Notes: a model not told the origin generated them from the sequence alone. 64,000 bases of DNA from Isoetes taiwanensis (GCA_021234155.1 JAJEKV010000012.1:6327789-6391788); one strand, 5' to 3'. Shown: positions 22,084 through 36,161, counted from the stretch's first letter. Translations and numbers: made by a program.

Positions 22084-25019
22084 CTCGAATAGAAAAAAGA
22101 AAGAGGGCAATTGAATAAGTAAATAAATTGAACGTTCATATCTGCAGCACATGAAGAGAGCAGCAAACTGTTGTTATTTGACCAAGATAAAATAGTATTC
22201 AATTGCATCATAGCATCTGAAGCATAGACGATTATCTGCATTTTTACAATAAAACTTAGATGCCTAGCCTTCCCTAACAATCCACCATAGTTACTTGTAT
22301 ATAAGTTTAAGGTTATCAAGTACATTAAATCATGCTGGAAAATGCATGAACCTAAAGGACTGTGACATTCATTGGCATTCATTACATGGCAGTTCACGAC
22401 CTATGATGATAGTCACAAATTCCTTTTTACTGCCACGAAGTTTGACAAAGCAGGCTCATCCTCTGCCACTGCATCGTAGATGCAATTCTTGCAGATTCTA
22501 ATGGAAAGCAAACATCTTAAAGCCTACAAATATTCATTTGTGCCATCATATATATTCTAGTGACCTAGGTAGAGCATATTTCTCACCACTTCTATTCGAT
22601 GTGAATCGCCAAACTGGAGTAAAACTGGAAAAGCAAAGGGTTTGCACGATGTATGCCTTTATATGAATAGCTTCTCATCATTGCCGTCGTGACTCCGTCA
22701 ATTATTGAGCAGGTGCAATCAATTTCAGGCAAAGTTGGCCCAAGCCTGCATAGAAATTCTCTTAGAAACTACCTCTAAATGCTGTAAAATAACTGACCAG
22801 TCTATGCTAGATTTGAAGCTTGCACACACCTTCTGATATACAGCTTTCAACCTTCTTGACTAAATTGATCTATATGCACAAATTAAAATAAAGAGCTCAA
22901 AACAGAAGAATGATGCAAAATTAATCAATCACGTACCTCTCAATAATACCAGAATTAAGGTTTACATATCAACGGAGATAGGATCATTTGGCCATAAATA
23001 TGACATACTTGCAATATAAAAGTAAAATAACCTGAAATATTACAAAAACATTTTTAATTCTTAGTGATATACTCGTTAAGAGCTTCTGGATATTATTTGA
23101 GATAACAGTTACAATAAAGGACAACAAGACATGAATGTAACTTACACAGAGAAAACAGACACACTTACAATCCAGTTAAATCCATGTGGATATCTATAGA
23201 CGGATCTACCATTACAGAAGCCATCTGTCTTTAGCTTGAAAAGTAAATGTAGAAACTGAACTTAAAGTAATAAAGGGTCTTAACACCCATTAAGTAGAAA
23301 TGAGTTTCGAGCATCATAATAGCTTCTTGATTTAGAAAAAATAGCTCTTTCTGAACATGCTATAATCAAGTCTTAACAGAACTCATCCATACTGTCTTGA
23401 AAGCTGCACACGAAAGCCCTGTATGAGGAACAACCGATGCATGATTCAAGATCTATAAGCATTAAGAAAAGTGCCCACAATGGTTGTGACTCTAAAGGCA
23501 AGGATTTTGATGTATAAAAACCCCTAAATGATGAGAGGATCTGTTGCCAAGAGCTGAATTAAAACCCACGTTAATCTGTTTAATATTGAATATTCCATAC
23601 TTCCTGGTTTTGGGGATTCCTCCCATCTCATAAGGAGCATCACTTTGGCAAGTAGAAGAGATTGATTTACATAATATTTGCTTCATCACCGTAAGTTATT
23701 GCCGGACCAAATAAGAAATAGGGAATAAACTTCGTTACATGATCAGGTTAAGCTGGAAGCAAAGAAAAAATATAATATCGTATGATACCAATTATGTAAT
23801 ACTGCTCATCGTCTAAAAAACCCTGGCCATACCTTGCCGAATTTGCAGAAGCAGAGCTACATCATTGGAAATTTCACAGAGATAAAGAAAAGCTACTATT
23901 TCCTTGTCCTCTCATGCCGTTTATATTATCATTCTAATTTCGTCCAAATCCATACCTTCATATTTCGTATCCAGAAATCACACCATTTTTTTTCTCGATT
24001 TTTGGAAGACCAGTTTTTTTATTCAGGCGGTGAAAATCCCTAAAACCTTTGGGAAATCAACTAAAAAAAATCCAAATTGTTTTCTCTCTAGATCGGAAAA
24101 ACCGAATTTAAACAATAAGATAGCTTTTAAATGTAACTTTGACAAGCTTATTTGTTAAAATCCTCATCCTCATGTTAAGATCATTGCCAAGTGCACGTGT
24201 TACCCTTCATTTGGATGCCATATTATTAGGAAAATCGTCCTAAAATAACCTAAAAACTATTCATCTTGGTGGACCAAACACATCTAATTCTCATGCATTC
24301 ACAATGAATATATATGTTTAGGGATAGTTTCATCACAAACATGAGCATCATGTTGCTTGCACATTAGTTTGATACCACTTGAATTTTAAGGGGGGGACTT
24401 CATTATAGCCATAGACCCGTCTACTATTAGCTCGTTGGCAGAGCATAACTAACATCTTCAAATGGGCAATCCCTTGATGCTTGAGTATCATAGCTCCATA
24501 TCATAATAAGGGCAATATTTTCTTAACAAAATAGAAGATCCACTGGTTTGTGACCAGCCTACGAACTTAAGAACACGAATGCACATTTGGTGAATTCTAT
24601 GAATGCCCACCATTAGTTTTTTTCAACCCACCATAAAATTATTAGTTTTTTTCAATTGATCTTTTCGTAGCACCTTAAGTTGTTGATGCATCACCCTACC
24701 AGCATTCATAGCTCCAATTGGCACAGGATTCGAGTAACATACTACAACTAATGTATGACCCTTGTACACTTTTTTTCAAGATTATACGTATCTCACTTTA
24801 TGCATTCCATTATTCCCAAGCATGTCATTCACCCTCCCAAAACCCTAAACCCTTCGTAGTTAGCACTCAATTACATCTAACTCTTTATCCCATCTACAAA
24901 CTTCATTACCTTTCCTCATTTCATACGCTCCGGGCTAATGCATGGGCATTGACACAATCATCATTTGATATTAGTTTTTTTTAGCTCTTTTGTAGCATGC
25001 CTGGATATCTTACTTAGCG
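22084..25019. other. AT-rich spacer with scattered exon-like blocks
   Basis: Apart from the two weak exon candidates at 22431-22497 and 23169-23224 (minus), nothing was recognised. The stretch at 23980-24125 resembles 18475-18600 and may mark a related gene start on the minus strand. Confidence 0.35.
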
Positions 25020-26260
25020 GGATATGAATCATCACTCAAAGCGATATAGGTTATATTTACTTGAGAAAAGAAAGGTTATTATCAATAGAGATGTAGTGTT
25101 TGATGAACACAAAGTGTACATGCCAAAAATCCTAAATCCTAAAAGGAAGGGTGCAGTAGAACAAAGAAAAGTCTGTGGAGAAACAAAAGAGAAGGATGAA
25201 TGCAACAAAGAAACTACCTAAGGTAGCAAATAATAGAAGTTCTTATGGTTGCAGAACCGAGTGTACCAAAGAACTTTGATGAAGCCATAAAGTCCATAGA
25301 TGCAGATAAATGGAAACAAGCCATGCAATCTGAAATGGAATCTTTTGATAGAATGGAGATATACAAAGTAACCGATTTTCCAAATGGGAAAAACATTGTA
25401 GAGAATACGTGGATATACAAAATTAAAGTGGACGCTGGCGGTGTAACTCCAAAGTACAAAGCGAGCTTCTTGTAGCTCAACGCTTGTTACAGAAAAGAAG
25501 TATTGATTACATTGATGCATTCTCTTATGTTGTTAAAAGGACGAGTTTAAGAATATTATTATTAATAGCAAATGCCTATAATCTAGTATTACATACATGG
25601 ATATAAGCACAACTTTTCTTAGTGTGAAACTTGAGGAAGATATTTACATAAATCAAGCACCCGGATTTGAACAAGATAGTGGGAAAGTATGGAGATTAAA
25701 GAAAGTCGAGTCCCTTAGGCATGGTCAGAGAAGTGTTTGTGAAATTAGAAAATGACGGCAACATTTACTGTATGAAGAAAGGTGATGATTACTACATAAT
25801 TGCTTTGTATATAGATGATTGTATAATGGTTGCAAAATCTATAGAATTACTTAATCATTGCAAGCAATTGTTAAGTTCGAGATTTAAGATGGCAGTCTTG
25901 GAGAGTTACATAAGTTCTTAGCTGTTGAAGTAACCAGAAATAGAAGGAAGAAAATCTTATAGCTGAAATAATTCAAGAACATCAAAGGCATGCTGGAGAG
26001 ATTCAAAATGCAAGACTGCAATATAGCCAAGACACCTATAGTATCAATTCTCAAAATCTCAAGCGAAACGTGTTCAAAAAACAGAAGAAGGTATTAAAGA
26101 TATGGAATTTGTACCATACAAAGAACTCATTGGCTCATTATTATATGTTGCAAACACTACCATACCAAACATAAGCTTTCGCGTGAAATTTATTGAATAG
26201 ATACTTAATCTAGGAAGGAAACATTGGACGACTGCCAAAACAATTCTTGGCTGCAAGAAT
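25020..26260 (+). pseudogene. Ty1/copia retrotransposon pol fragment
   Basis: Plus-strand pieces in order: the end of integrase (KRKVIINRDVVFDEH at about 25070-25110), the start of the copia reverse transcriptase (EPSVPKNFDEAI.., WKQAM, GKNIVENTWIYKIK at 25250-25430), the catalytic box ALYIDDCIMVAKS (about 25800-25840, equivalent to YVDD), and the YKELIGSLLYVANTT segment near 26115-26155. Stops and frameshifts separate these pieces, and RNase H and LTRs were not found. It is a truncated, dead copy. Confidence 0.85.
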
Positions 26261-26800
26261 TTGTGGGATCAAGCTTCATTGCTCCTTCAGACAACATTTT
26301 CTGGGTACATTGATTCTCTGCAAGAAACAACGCAATTTGAAGGGAATTCTCCTTAATTCTCTTTGAATTGGCTTCTTCAGTAAGAGTAGGTCTGATTTGC
26401 ATATGTATAATGGCTATCTGACCTCTGCTCGTTAATTTAGAATCTAATTAAGGGCTTCTTCCTCCATTTTTTTTTCCCTTTTCTTCGTTCAAATTTTGCA
26501 TGTGTTTTTTTTTTTTTTTGAAGAATATAAGAATATATTAAACCACTAGAATGCGATCAAGTACAATGATAAGTGTGGTGCTAAGAAATGAAGCGCCCAT
26601 CATGATCCACAATCTGTAGGAATGTCGACCAAATCCCCTGAACTTTATGTAATGGATTCCAATTGTCCCCCTCCTAAATATTTGGCATTCCTTCATTCCT
26701 TTGTTAATCTTCCGACTTTCGACCGCTCTTTCCTGCTCCAGAGCTGCAATCTTTTCAAGAAAATCCTGAGGACACAATTCTTTTTGGAAATTTCGACAAT
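26261..26800. other. Spacer between copia and LINE remnants
   Basis: Contains T-rich runs near 26470 and 26500-26520. It may include the LINE 5' untranslated region. No gene seen. Confidence 0.4.
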
Positions 26801-27585
26801 TTAGTTTAGGAAAAGAGCAAAATGGATCTTATTTCTCATGAGGTTTCTTGCTGGGATCCGATCAACCCAGCAACTCAGAGACCTGTTCCTTATGGTGTAT
26901 CTCGAAATCATCCGGAAATTCGAACTGATGCTGCATTGGATGATAGGCTGAAGCGCACTAAACCTTTATATCTTCATGAAAGCAAGCTCAGAATCTATAA
27001 TGGTATTTCCTTAAACCTTTCTATTGTTCATTCGAAAATTGATGCTTTATCCCAGTCTACTGTGATATCAAGGTTCAAAAATGTGGAATTAAACTTGATA
27101 AACTTTGGGTTTTCTTACTAAACCTGCACAAAGGAATCATCATCCAATCTGTTTACTTGCTTAATTTTCCATACATTATGCTTGAATGTGGGAATCCAAG
27201 GTCAGCCAACTTCTTTATGAGCTATAGTCCTCTGACCTTTGAGACTTCTCAGCTTACCTTCCTGAAATGGCATCCTAAACTTGACAATGAATAAATGTAT
27301 AATCTCTGTATTGCTTCAACATCCCTATTTGGGCTTAAGCCTATCTATTGGGATAAGGAATGCTTTAAGCTTCTTTTCAATTCTATTGGCACATATATTC
27401 TCCTTCAAGACCTCCAAGATCTTTTGTGCAATTAGATCTATCCAAAGATATCCCTCTTTCCATTCGATTCAAAGATGCCTTTGGTTTAGAATCTTCTTTA
27501 ACTCTCAGATGGTCTGGATTGCCTTCTCAATATCAGAAATGTCTGCATAGGCATTTCTGGTACTCTGATTGTAGATCAAGCCTAG

Positions 27586-29278
27586 ATGGACATCATGAAG
27601 AAAAAAATCTCTCTTGGGAGTCAGATTTTGGACAAGGTACCTGCTGAACATATCTCAGGAAAACAGTCAGATGAGGTGTATGCAAAAGAAAGTATTGATG
27701 AAGATATTAATGTCAGAAGAGAAATTCAATTCCACAAACTGCCAGAAGGTGACAGATTCAAATGGACAAAAGTGAATGGTAGTTATAAGAGAATTCAGAA
27801 GCAAAGAGTAGTTAGGGAGCAAAGGAAAGATAAAGGAAAGATGAACGAGCAGGATGATTATAGTGTTACGAAAAGCAAAGGTGCTATAGTTATTGGGGAA
27901 CCTAAGCTAATAGTTAAGGGCAGAGTTGCTGATAAACCAATCTATTCAACTGATAAGTTAAGCTTAATCTTGAATAACTTAATCAAGGCTTAGCAACATG
28001 ATAAAGGTCAATGCTCCTATAATCTCATGGATTTTCCTATCAAAAACCTTAGTAAGAGTGGGTCATTAAATATGAAAACTCAAGACAAAGCAAAGCAACC
28101 TTTCACTTATAAATATCAGGCTATAAATTTGAAGAGCAATCTGCCAGCAACAGAGACACAACAAATTCAAAAGGCTCTCTGGATCTATAAATTTTAATGG
28201 TTCATCCATTAAGGAAGCAGGTTGTCAACCTATTGAGGAAAATACAGCAGTAGACTCTCAGCAACATGTAATATGTCCTAATCCTTATCAAGTATTATCT
28301 AACTGTAATGGCGAGATAGATATTGGTTTAGATAAGAGCACACCATGTAATCCAATTCATAGTTCAGTGCTTCATGTAGCCGCCCCAGCCCAAAATACCA
28401 AGTCAAATAATCCTCCCATTTTGACTTCTGTTCCTCTGCCTTCTCTGATTGACCTGGACCCTCCTATAGTGAATTGTTCTACATGTTCCCCCAAGATCTC
28501 AAACAAGTTTGCAAATCAAATGGCCTCTCTACAGGAACAGGAAGGTGTCAGTCTCCTTGTGCAAGGACAGAAGAATGAAGAAATTGCTGTAACTCAAGAC
28601 AAAGACAATGACTTTGTTGCTGAGACTCCAGAGCATAGAGTCAATGATATGCTGATATCTGAAAAAAAAAGGACCTTCAAGAAAAAGATAATATCAGACA
28701 AGTTAATATTTCTTCTTTAAGTAATATTAAGAATAATACTATGTTTCAATTTTTCCCTAGAGGTTTCTCAGGCTCAAGTGATAGTGAGATGGAAGTGATA
28801 GGAAAAATTGGGGCAAAGAAGATTATTTCTTAGAGAATCCTCATGTTGTGCCTAAGCCTGATCAAAATCACCTAAAAAGAAGTACTAGGAAAAATGGTAC
28901 CAGAGCATGGAGTCAATGATATGCTGATATCTGAAAAAAAAGGAGCTTCAAGAAAAAGATAATATCAGACAAGTTAATATTTCTTCTTTAAGTAATATTA
29001 AGAATAATACTATGTTTCAATTTTTCCCTAGAGGTTTCTCAGACTCAAGTGATAGTGAGGGTTATGGAAGTGATAGGGAAAATTGGGGCAAAGAAGATTA
29101 TTTCTTAGAGAATCCTCATGCTGTGCCTAAGCTTGATCAAAATCACCTAAAAAGAAGTACTAGGAAAAATGATAGCACCATTGACAAAGGCTTTATCTTC
29201 TCTAGATTGGATAAAACTCTTGCTCAGAATACTAGGAGTAAAAAGAGTAAGAGGAAATCCACAAGAGCCAGAAAGTAG
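27586..29278 (+). pseudogene. LINE ORF1 C-terminal half, interrupted
   Basis: Lys/Glu-rich ORF1 remnants: 27586-27993, 28367-28720 and 29012-29278, separated by stops. The start at 26822 (WDPINPATQRPVPYGVSRNH) and the 27100-27560 segment complete the N-terminal half. The arrangement (ORF1 about 2.4 kb, then a short gap, then the endonuclease ATG at 29319) fits plant L1 elements. Confidence 0.6.
28631..29174 (+). repeat. 272-bp tandem duplication inside LINE ORF1
   Basis: 28631-28902 is repeated at 28903-29174 with few differences (both include GAGTCAATGATATGCTGATA and CCCTAGAGGTTTCTC). The first unit has lost bases that restore the frame in the second (compare 28770-28800 with 29045-29075). 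Confidence 0.85.
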
Positions 29279-29318
29279 TCTCTCTACTCTTTGTTTTCCT
29301 CCTTCTCTGATCCAATGA

Positions 29319-32300
29319 AGATTCTCTCTTGGAATGTAAGAGGAATTAAAGGTCCCAAAAAAAAGACGTGCTATAGCTCAGATAAGGCTATATAATACAG
29401 ACATTATCCTTTTGCAGGAACTAAAACTGCCTACTTTTGAATGTGGCAACTTAGGTGATTGGATATATCCTGCTTCTTCCTCTATATGGATTGAGTCTTC
29501 TGGAGCAAGTGGTGGATTAGCTATGATTTGGAAGAGAGAGATTAGCCATCACCATTTCTACAATAGACCTTCCAAGACATGGCAATCTGCAATAGACCTT
29601 CCAAGACATGGCTCCTACTAATCCTAAGGATATAGAGCCTCTTTGGATGGAAATTAACAATTGGCTTACCTCCCAAAGCATTGATAATTGGATTGTAGCT
29701 AGGGATTTTAGTAACACTCCTTTTTGGAATCTCAAACTGGAAAATAAATATGACAAGAGCTGAAAAAATGAATTGGGAATCTCTTATCTCTGATAACGGT
29801 CTGATTCATATTCCCTCTTCAACTTCAACCTACACTTGGTCTAATAAGCAGAAGGATAATGCTAGAGTTTACTGCACTTTTGATAGATTTTATGTCTCCA
29901 ATCCTCCTCTGCTATGTGGGATAACAACTTTGTCACCAGTGATGGAGGAACCTCAATTTCTGATCATCAGCCTCAATTTCTTCATACTACTCAAATCACT
30001 AAGATTCAGAGAAATGAAAATACTCCTTATAAGTTTAATGCTTCTCTTCTTGATAATGAGAAGTTTTGCTCTCAATTCAGGAATTCTTATGAGAATCTGG
30101 ATGAAAATAGCAGATTGGATAGTGACTTCTTATCTATGAAAAATTTTTATTCAAAGATAAAGAAAATTAAGAATTGGATCAAGAATTGGTCTAAAACTAA
30201 GCATGAAGAATGTTGTGAGGAGAAAGATCAGCTTCTGATGTATATGAAAGAAATTAGATTTCTGCTACAAAATGATTCCTGCAACTCAAGTCTGCAGATG
30301 GGTGAAGATATCTTAGAGAGGAGAATCATAAATATAGAAGAGGTGGAGGCAAAAAATGCTGCTATCAGATGCAAAATAAAGTACATTAATGACATGGATT
30401 CTGGAAGTACTAAATTCTTTTTCAGAGTTGCTAAAAATAGAATGCTAAGAAGTTCCATTAATGAGGTCATGGATGAGAATGGCAATACTCATAACTCTGT
30501 GATATTGTTAAAATCTTTCATGACAGATTCAAGGATCTCTTTCAGTGTAATCATATTCCTTTCAATGATCTCCATGATGCTAATGCTTTCAGGTCTCTTA
30601 CTGATAGTATTCTTCCTACTTCTCCTGATATTATGAATGCCTCTATGATTTCTATGCCTTCTCAAGATGAAATTTTTAGCATCCTTAATAGTTTCAGCAA
30701 AGGGAAATCCCTTGGTCCTGATAGCCTTCTTGCTGAATTTTATGTTAAGTTATGGGATATTCTCAAAAATGATCTTACTTCTCTTGTGCAAGCTTTCTAG
30801 AATGCTGAGCATCTGCATCCTTCTATCTCTAGTGGCTTCATTTCCTTGATTCCCAAGATTGATCATCCTACCAACCTTCAAGATTGGAGACCTATCTTTC
30901 TAACTAACACCATTTATAAGCTCTGTGCCAAAATCATTGCTTACAGGATTAAAAAGTATCTTCAGAAGAATGTCAGCCTTAATCAATCTGCTTTCCTTCC
31001 CAAGAGATATATATCTTGGATAATTATGTAGCTACTATGGAAGGTCTGCATTGGAACATGATCTCCAAACAGAATTGTGTTATTCTTAAGCTGGATTTCA
31101 AACGTGCCTTTGATTCAGTTAGATGGAATATTCTCGACTTTGCTATGTCCAAACCTGGCTTTTTTCAAAGCTAAGAAATCTCATTTTTGGTCTTAATTCT
31201 AGATCCAATTCTGTTGTCTTTATCAATGGCTCACCATCTGGCTTCTTTCCCCTTACATGTAGTATTAGGCAAGGTTGTCCTCTTGCTCCTTATCTTTTTT
31301 CTAGTTGCACCTGAGTTACTTACTAAAGCTATTTCTCATTATCAGAATCTTGGTCTTATTAATGGTCTTAAGCTTCCTGAATCTGATGAATCTCCTAGTA
31401 TTCTTCAATATGCTGATGACTCTTTCTCCTTTCTTGATGCTGATATTTTAAATATTGAGTTCTTTCTAAAAACTCTTAAGCAATTCTCAGCTACTTCTGA
31501 TATTCATCTTAACATTGACAAAAGTTTGATTGTGGGAGATACTTCTCATCAAAGTCTGGCTGGTATTAAAGTTCTTTCCCCTATGCAAGCCACTAAATCG
31601 TTGGGTATGCCTCTTTCTAAAGCACAGTATTAAAGGTCTTTGGGATCCTATTCTTTCCAAAATTAAGAAGAAGTTGAACAATTACAGGACTTCTCTTTCC
31701 CTTGCTTTGCTGGTAGAACTATAATTGCAAATTCTGTCTTAGCAAGCTCTCATGTTTATTTCTCCACTGCTTTGGTTGCTCCTAAACTTATCTATCTTGA
31801 TCTGGATAAAATCATTAAAAACTTCACCTGGAATGGTAATCGCCTAGTCAATTGGGGCTCTATTTGTAAATCTAAGAAATTATGGCGACTTGGCTGCAAG
31901 AATTTATTCCTTCAAGCTGAATCCTTAGCAGGTAAATTCATTCGAAAGGCTATTCATGGTAATCAGTCTCCTGCCTCCAAGTTCATAAGATTTTGGATCA
32001 ATAAAAGCCATCCTTATGGTCATCCCTCTATTCAGCATCTGCTTCCTCGCTCTGCCTTTATTCATATGAAAGCTGCCACTAATATCTCTCCTCCGATGTG
32101 CAATTTAATTAAAGCTTGGAAGTCCATCACTCCAAACTTTGATTTTATCTCTGGAGATAAACTTCATAGTGGTTTGCCTATTTTTTGGAATCCTATTCTT
32201 GCGGATCATAATTCTACTATGTTAGCTATTCGACACCCAAAGATTTGCAAAAAATGGTCTGATGAGATCTCATTTATATCAAAGATCTTTTCTTAAGAAA

Positions 32301-32980
32301 CTGGATTATCTCTTGGACCAAGCTGAAAGAGCTCATTAAGGGAACTTCCTCTGATAAAAAAGCTTCTTCCATATTAAAACTTTCTTGTGTAATCTATCTC
32401 CAAATCCAGGGAATGGAGATTGGACTATTGAAGGTAAGGTGGACTACAAGATTAAAACTGTGTATAATGCTCTTTCTGCTAATGGTGGAGAGTGTAAACC
32501 TGTGACAAAATGGTCAATTAATTCTGATCAGTTAAGGGCCTTGTTCTCTAATGTTTGGAATTCCTACTATCCTCCCAAAATCTCTTATTTTATTTGGTTG
32601 ATTGCTAATGGCAGTTTGAATAATCTATATACTTTATCAAAAAGAAATGCTAATATCTTGGCAAACTGTCCAATGCTCTGTGGTATTCTGTAATAAGCTA
32701 AATGGATTTTGGTCTTGGTTATCTAGTAAGTTTGGAATTTGCCATAATCAAGATCTTTTATCCATTCTTCAATCTGATGACAAATTTACTAATACCATAG
32801 TTCATTCTGCTCTCTGGAATATCTGGAAATCAAGAAATCGTGTTCTATATAGGAGTAAGAGGCTTTCTATGTTTTGGATCAAACTACATTTTCAATTTGA
32901 TTTTGAAACTCTTGCTAGTGCTCATAAAAAAAGATATGACACTAACTATGACAGGAAATGGGGTTCTTATGGAGAGTAGA
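29319..32980 (+). pseudogene. LINE ORF2 (endonuclease and reverse transcriptase), dead
   Basis: Endonuclease 29319 to about 29990; reverse transcriptase about 30600-31750; C-terminal zf-RVT-like region to about 32980 (ALWNIWKSRNRVLYR). The first break is an A-run just after the start (29358), followed by further frameshifts and stops (for example near 29620, 30130, 30640, 31030 and 31630). A duplicated stretch, AATAGACCTTCCAAGACATGG, occurs twice at 29561-29612. Enzyme function is not possible as written. Confidence 0.85.
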
Positions 32981-33892
32981 AGGGTTATTTTGATTTATAT
33001 GCTTCAAATTTGAATGTAGTAGATTCTAATATTTTTTTTCTCTGGTGGTCCTAGAATATCTTGAGTTCCTGCGTGGATCGGGGAAGAACAAGTTTGATGA
33101 CTACTCTCCTTTCTGTCAGTTTGCAAAGGATCCTATTATTGAGAATAATCTGGCTTCATCAATGGAGTCATTCTTGATGAGGGCAGAGCACTTACAGTAT
33201 CAGAAGGAAGGATAGTGAGGACCTATGGGCTGCCATCTTTTGCAGAGAGGTCATTCAGATTCACTGCTTATAGGCTTTTTTGGTGAACAACAACTTCAGC
33301 CTAACAAAGAGGCAGTTATCCAGATATAGATCCATGTACTATAATCATAAGCAGCTTACAAATATGTATGGATCACTCTTGATACTCTTGGGAAATAAAA
33401 ACAAATTTCGTTTATTCTATAATAACTGTTCGCCTGCCAGATCCTATACCTTTGGAACAACTGATGTCTTCAATGCCTATTTCAACTCCATTTTCTTTGT
33501 TGAATCATAATCCTTCCATCTATCTATCCACTCTTACTGCCCTCCACTCCAGATTATCATCATTGTTGTGCTCTTATCTAAATTTTTTGTCTAGATTCAC
33601 TATTCTGGTTTGTTTACTTTGTGAACAGGATTTCAGAGTTAAGGTGACAGCCTACTATTGGACATCACTTCTATCTGATTTTGATGGGATGCATAAGGTT
33701 TAAGGCCTTGAAGTTTTAAATTGTCTCTTCATTCCATTTCATTTTGGACTGTTAAGCTATGAGGCTCTGTTTGGCTACAAGCTTCTATCTCTTCCAACAT
33801 GCTTTCATACCAAAAGCATGGATTTTGCTTTGTACTTGAAGTTTTATAATTAATGACAAAACCAACTCTTACTTTCAAAAAAAAAAAAGGGG

Positions 33893-34446
33893 TTAAAGGA
33901 ACAATTAAGTTGTGCAGTTCTAAATTCACAGGGGGAACGTTCTCTGTAGCCAGGAACCATATGATCTGAAGGGAAATTTGATAGTATTAATCATATCGTA
34001 TGGAGAGTTGGATTAGAGTGCAACATGCAACTCTATAGTTAAAACATTATTTTTTTTTATTCGATTATTTTTTACCATATCGGATCACTGAAAGGGAAGA
34101 CTCAAGGGGAATAGAATGTTGGCTATTTCGATGAAGTAGAATGCAGATAAGAGAGAATTGAAACTATAGAAGTAGGGTTGGGTTATATTCAGAAGGGTAG
34201 CCAAAGTTGTCTGATGAAGAAACCTTGGCCGGATATGCATCTAGAAGTTCAACTTTAAGTGCTAGAGAACTAATGAATAGTGGTTTGTTGATGCTATGAG
34301 AACAATGACTTTTTCAATGGCTATATATGTTATATTGTAATATTGAAGTCCATTTCATATTGAAGTCAAATTGTGTATCCATCATAGACCTTCTATTGCT
34401 TGATATTTCTAGAAGACGGTTGAAGAATTAGGTGAGCTATTGTATC
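33893..34446. other. Spacer
   Basis: AT-rich, no gene or element recognised. Confidence 0.5.
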
Positions 34447-34450
34447 AACA

Positions 34451-34464
34451 TCTATCTATCTATC

Positions 34465-34555
<91 letters not shown>
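34451..34555. repeat. (TCTA)n/(TAGA)n microsatellite
   Basis: A few TCTA units switch at CTAG into more than twenty TAGA units, giving a self-complementary tetranucleotide tract of about 105 bp. Confidence 0.98.
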
Positions 34556-34556
<1 letters not shown>

Positions 34557-34964
34557 ATCTTTGTCAATATGACGATTCATCAAACAAAATTTCCAATTAT
34601 ATTAATGAGTATGCTTGTATTGGTTGGGTTTAACCCTAGAAAAATGATAAGCCCACATCATAAATATGGGTTAGAGGGTAGAAAGGAATTAGAATTTTCT
34701 TATGAATCTTAAAAAATACCTCATCAACTTGACCTCTCTAGTAATTTAGGGCTATTTGGTCATTTCACTTAATAGAGCTCGGTTGCAAGTTTCAGTCCCT
34801 TATATGAATATGCAATGTAAGATGAATGGGTCATGACACATAAGCAATGACAGTGTTGTATATGCATTCTATACATGAAGTTGTGAGCGTAGGTGTGTGC
34901 ATGTGCATATATACCTGCTTTAATTAGTCTCCACTAGATGCTTTTCTCTTCAGGTAGTTGGGAC

Positions 34965-36133
34965 ATATGATGCTAGTTGGAGACTTCAATGCACGCTCCA
35001 AAATAGATAGTTAATGAAGTTTAACCCCCCTGACTGAGGGCATATTATAGCCCCACCCAACAGGGACTTCTTGGCCATGTGGATGACGAAGCACACCGAG
35101 TCACACGTTAGGGTCGACAGTTGTTTCAGATGTGCAACATCTTTGACTTGGTTATCTACAATAGTCTCGCACAGTGGCCATCCTCCTCCATCTACACTTG
35201 TCGACATGAGAACCAGGGGGGCGGCTCCAGCCTAGTGGATTATATGTTGGTATCTGAGCAAGCTCTGCACCTTGTCACATACCTATAAGTCGGTACAAAT
35301 AGTAGAGATGAAGAGGTAGATTCAGACCATTGAGGCCTCTTCCTTCAGATAACCTAGCAATCTATCCATTACTTGATACCCCACTGCATGCCTTAGCTGC
35401 ATTTGGATTACGATCACACTGAGTCCTATGCCAAGATGCTCACAAATGAGGTATCGAAAATTTTCAGCTTCCCACATTACAGCAACAGACTGGTCAGTTA
35501 ATCACTTTACTCTTGATTGTTGCCGAGTGCTTTGGGAGGAATCGCTCAAAAAGGCCCTCATGTGCTGTAAACTTCCATCACTGCTTTGTCAACTTTGCGA
35601 ATTTAACACGTAGAAAAAAGCTATGGGAGAGATTGATGCAGCTAGAAATTCCTTCAGAGTTGCAGAATGAGGTATACCAGTTGTACAAGATATGCTCAGT
35701 TCGAATGCCACCATCAAATCAACTTGCCAACAATAGTATTAGGGTCCACCAAGGATGGCCACTCTCTCCAATGTTGTTTAGCCTGTATATTGATCAGCTA
35801 GAGGGCTGACCTGTTTGGCATGGGGGTGGAGGAGCTCAACTTATGTACCATGGGTGCACCATATTACCCGGCAGCTCCAGCTTACACCCAGCTGACACGC
35901 AACATCATTATACTTTTCGACAGGCCACTGGAATGCACATCAATTTGGCTAAGATTAATGTGCTTTTCATCTCGTCTTCATGTCAGCCAAGATCGCTCTC
36001 CTTCATTTATCAAGATCAACATGTGGAGGTTGTGCCGACCTACAAGTACCTGGGAGTAGAGTTCACTACTACAAGCTTTTGGGATACTTCTATCTGGCAA
36101 TGAGTGATGTAGGCAGGATGACATTATATGCAA
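34965..36133 (+). mobile_element. LINE fragment (second family), left part
   Basis: Plus-strand non-LTR retrotransposon of a different family from the L1 copies. The endonuclease piece VGDFNARSKIDS is near 34975-35010, with SSLVDYMLVSEQALHLV at about 35228-35280. The RT piece includes KLWERLMQLEIPSELQNEVY (35620), GWPLSPMLFSLYIDQLEG (35755-35808), and PTYKYLGVEF (36030). It is full of frameshifts. The sequence stops abruptly at the CTAG of the Helitron-like insertion, and a matching downstream piece resumes near 61354. Confidence 0.75.
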
Positions 36134-36142
36134 CTAGTAAAT

Positions 36143-36161
36143 TGCCCACCTTCGGTGGGCA
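36143..36161 (-). repeat. Helitron 3' subterminal hairpin
   Basis: TGCCCACCTTCGGTGGGCA is an 8-bp stem with a three-base loop, seven bases from the terminal CTAG. Its sequence differs from the GCCGGGC hairpins at 15286 and 18610, but the geometry is the same. Confidence 0.7.

Larger units (their letters stand above)
26800..33892 (+). mobile_element. Decayed L1-type LINE, full length or nearly so
   Basis: Plus-strand non-LTR retrotransposon. ORF1 remnants run from the ATG at 26822 to about 29278. The endonuclease starts at 29319 (KILSWNVRGIKGP) and continues with LLQELKLPTFE. Reverse transcriptase pieces include SLIPKIDHPTNLQDWRPI (about 30840-30890), KLDFKRAFDSVRWNIL (31090), IRQGCPLAPYLFS (31265), and YADDSF (31410) with the catalytic Asp pair intact. 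A zinc-binding RT C-terminal region (KISYFIWLIANGS) lies near 32580. Several stops and frameshifts kill it. The 3' end carries a poly(A) run at about 33878-33890. It has no nested insertions but contains an internal tandem duplication in ORF1. Confidence 0.88.

Noticed and set aside
34451-34555. Regulatory GATA-factor binding cluster
   Set aside because: A plain tetranucleotide microsatellite explains it; no nearby gene.
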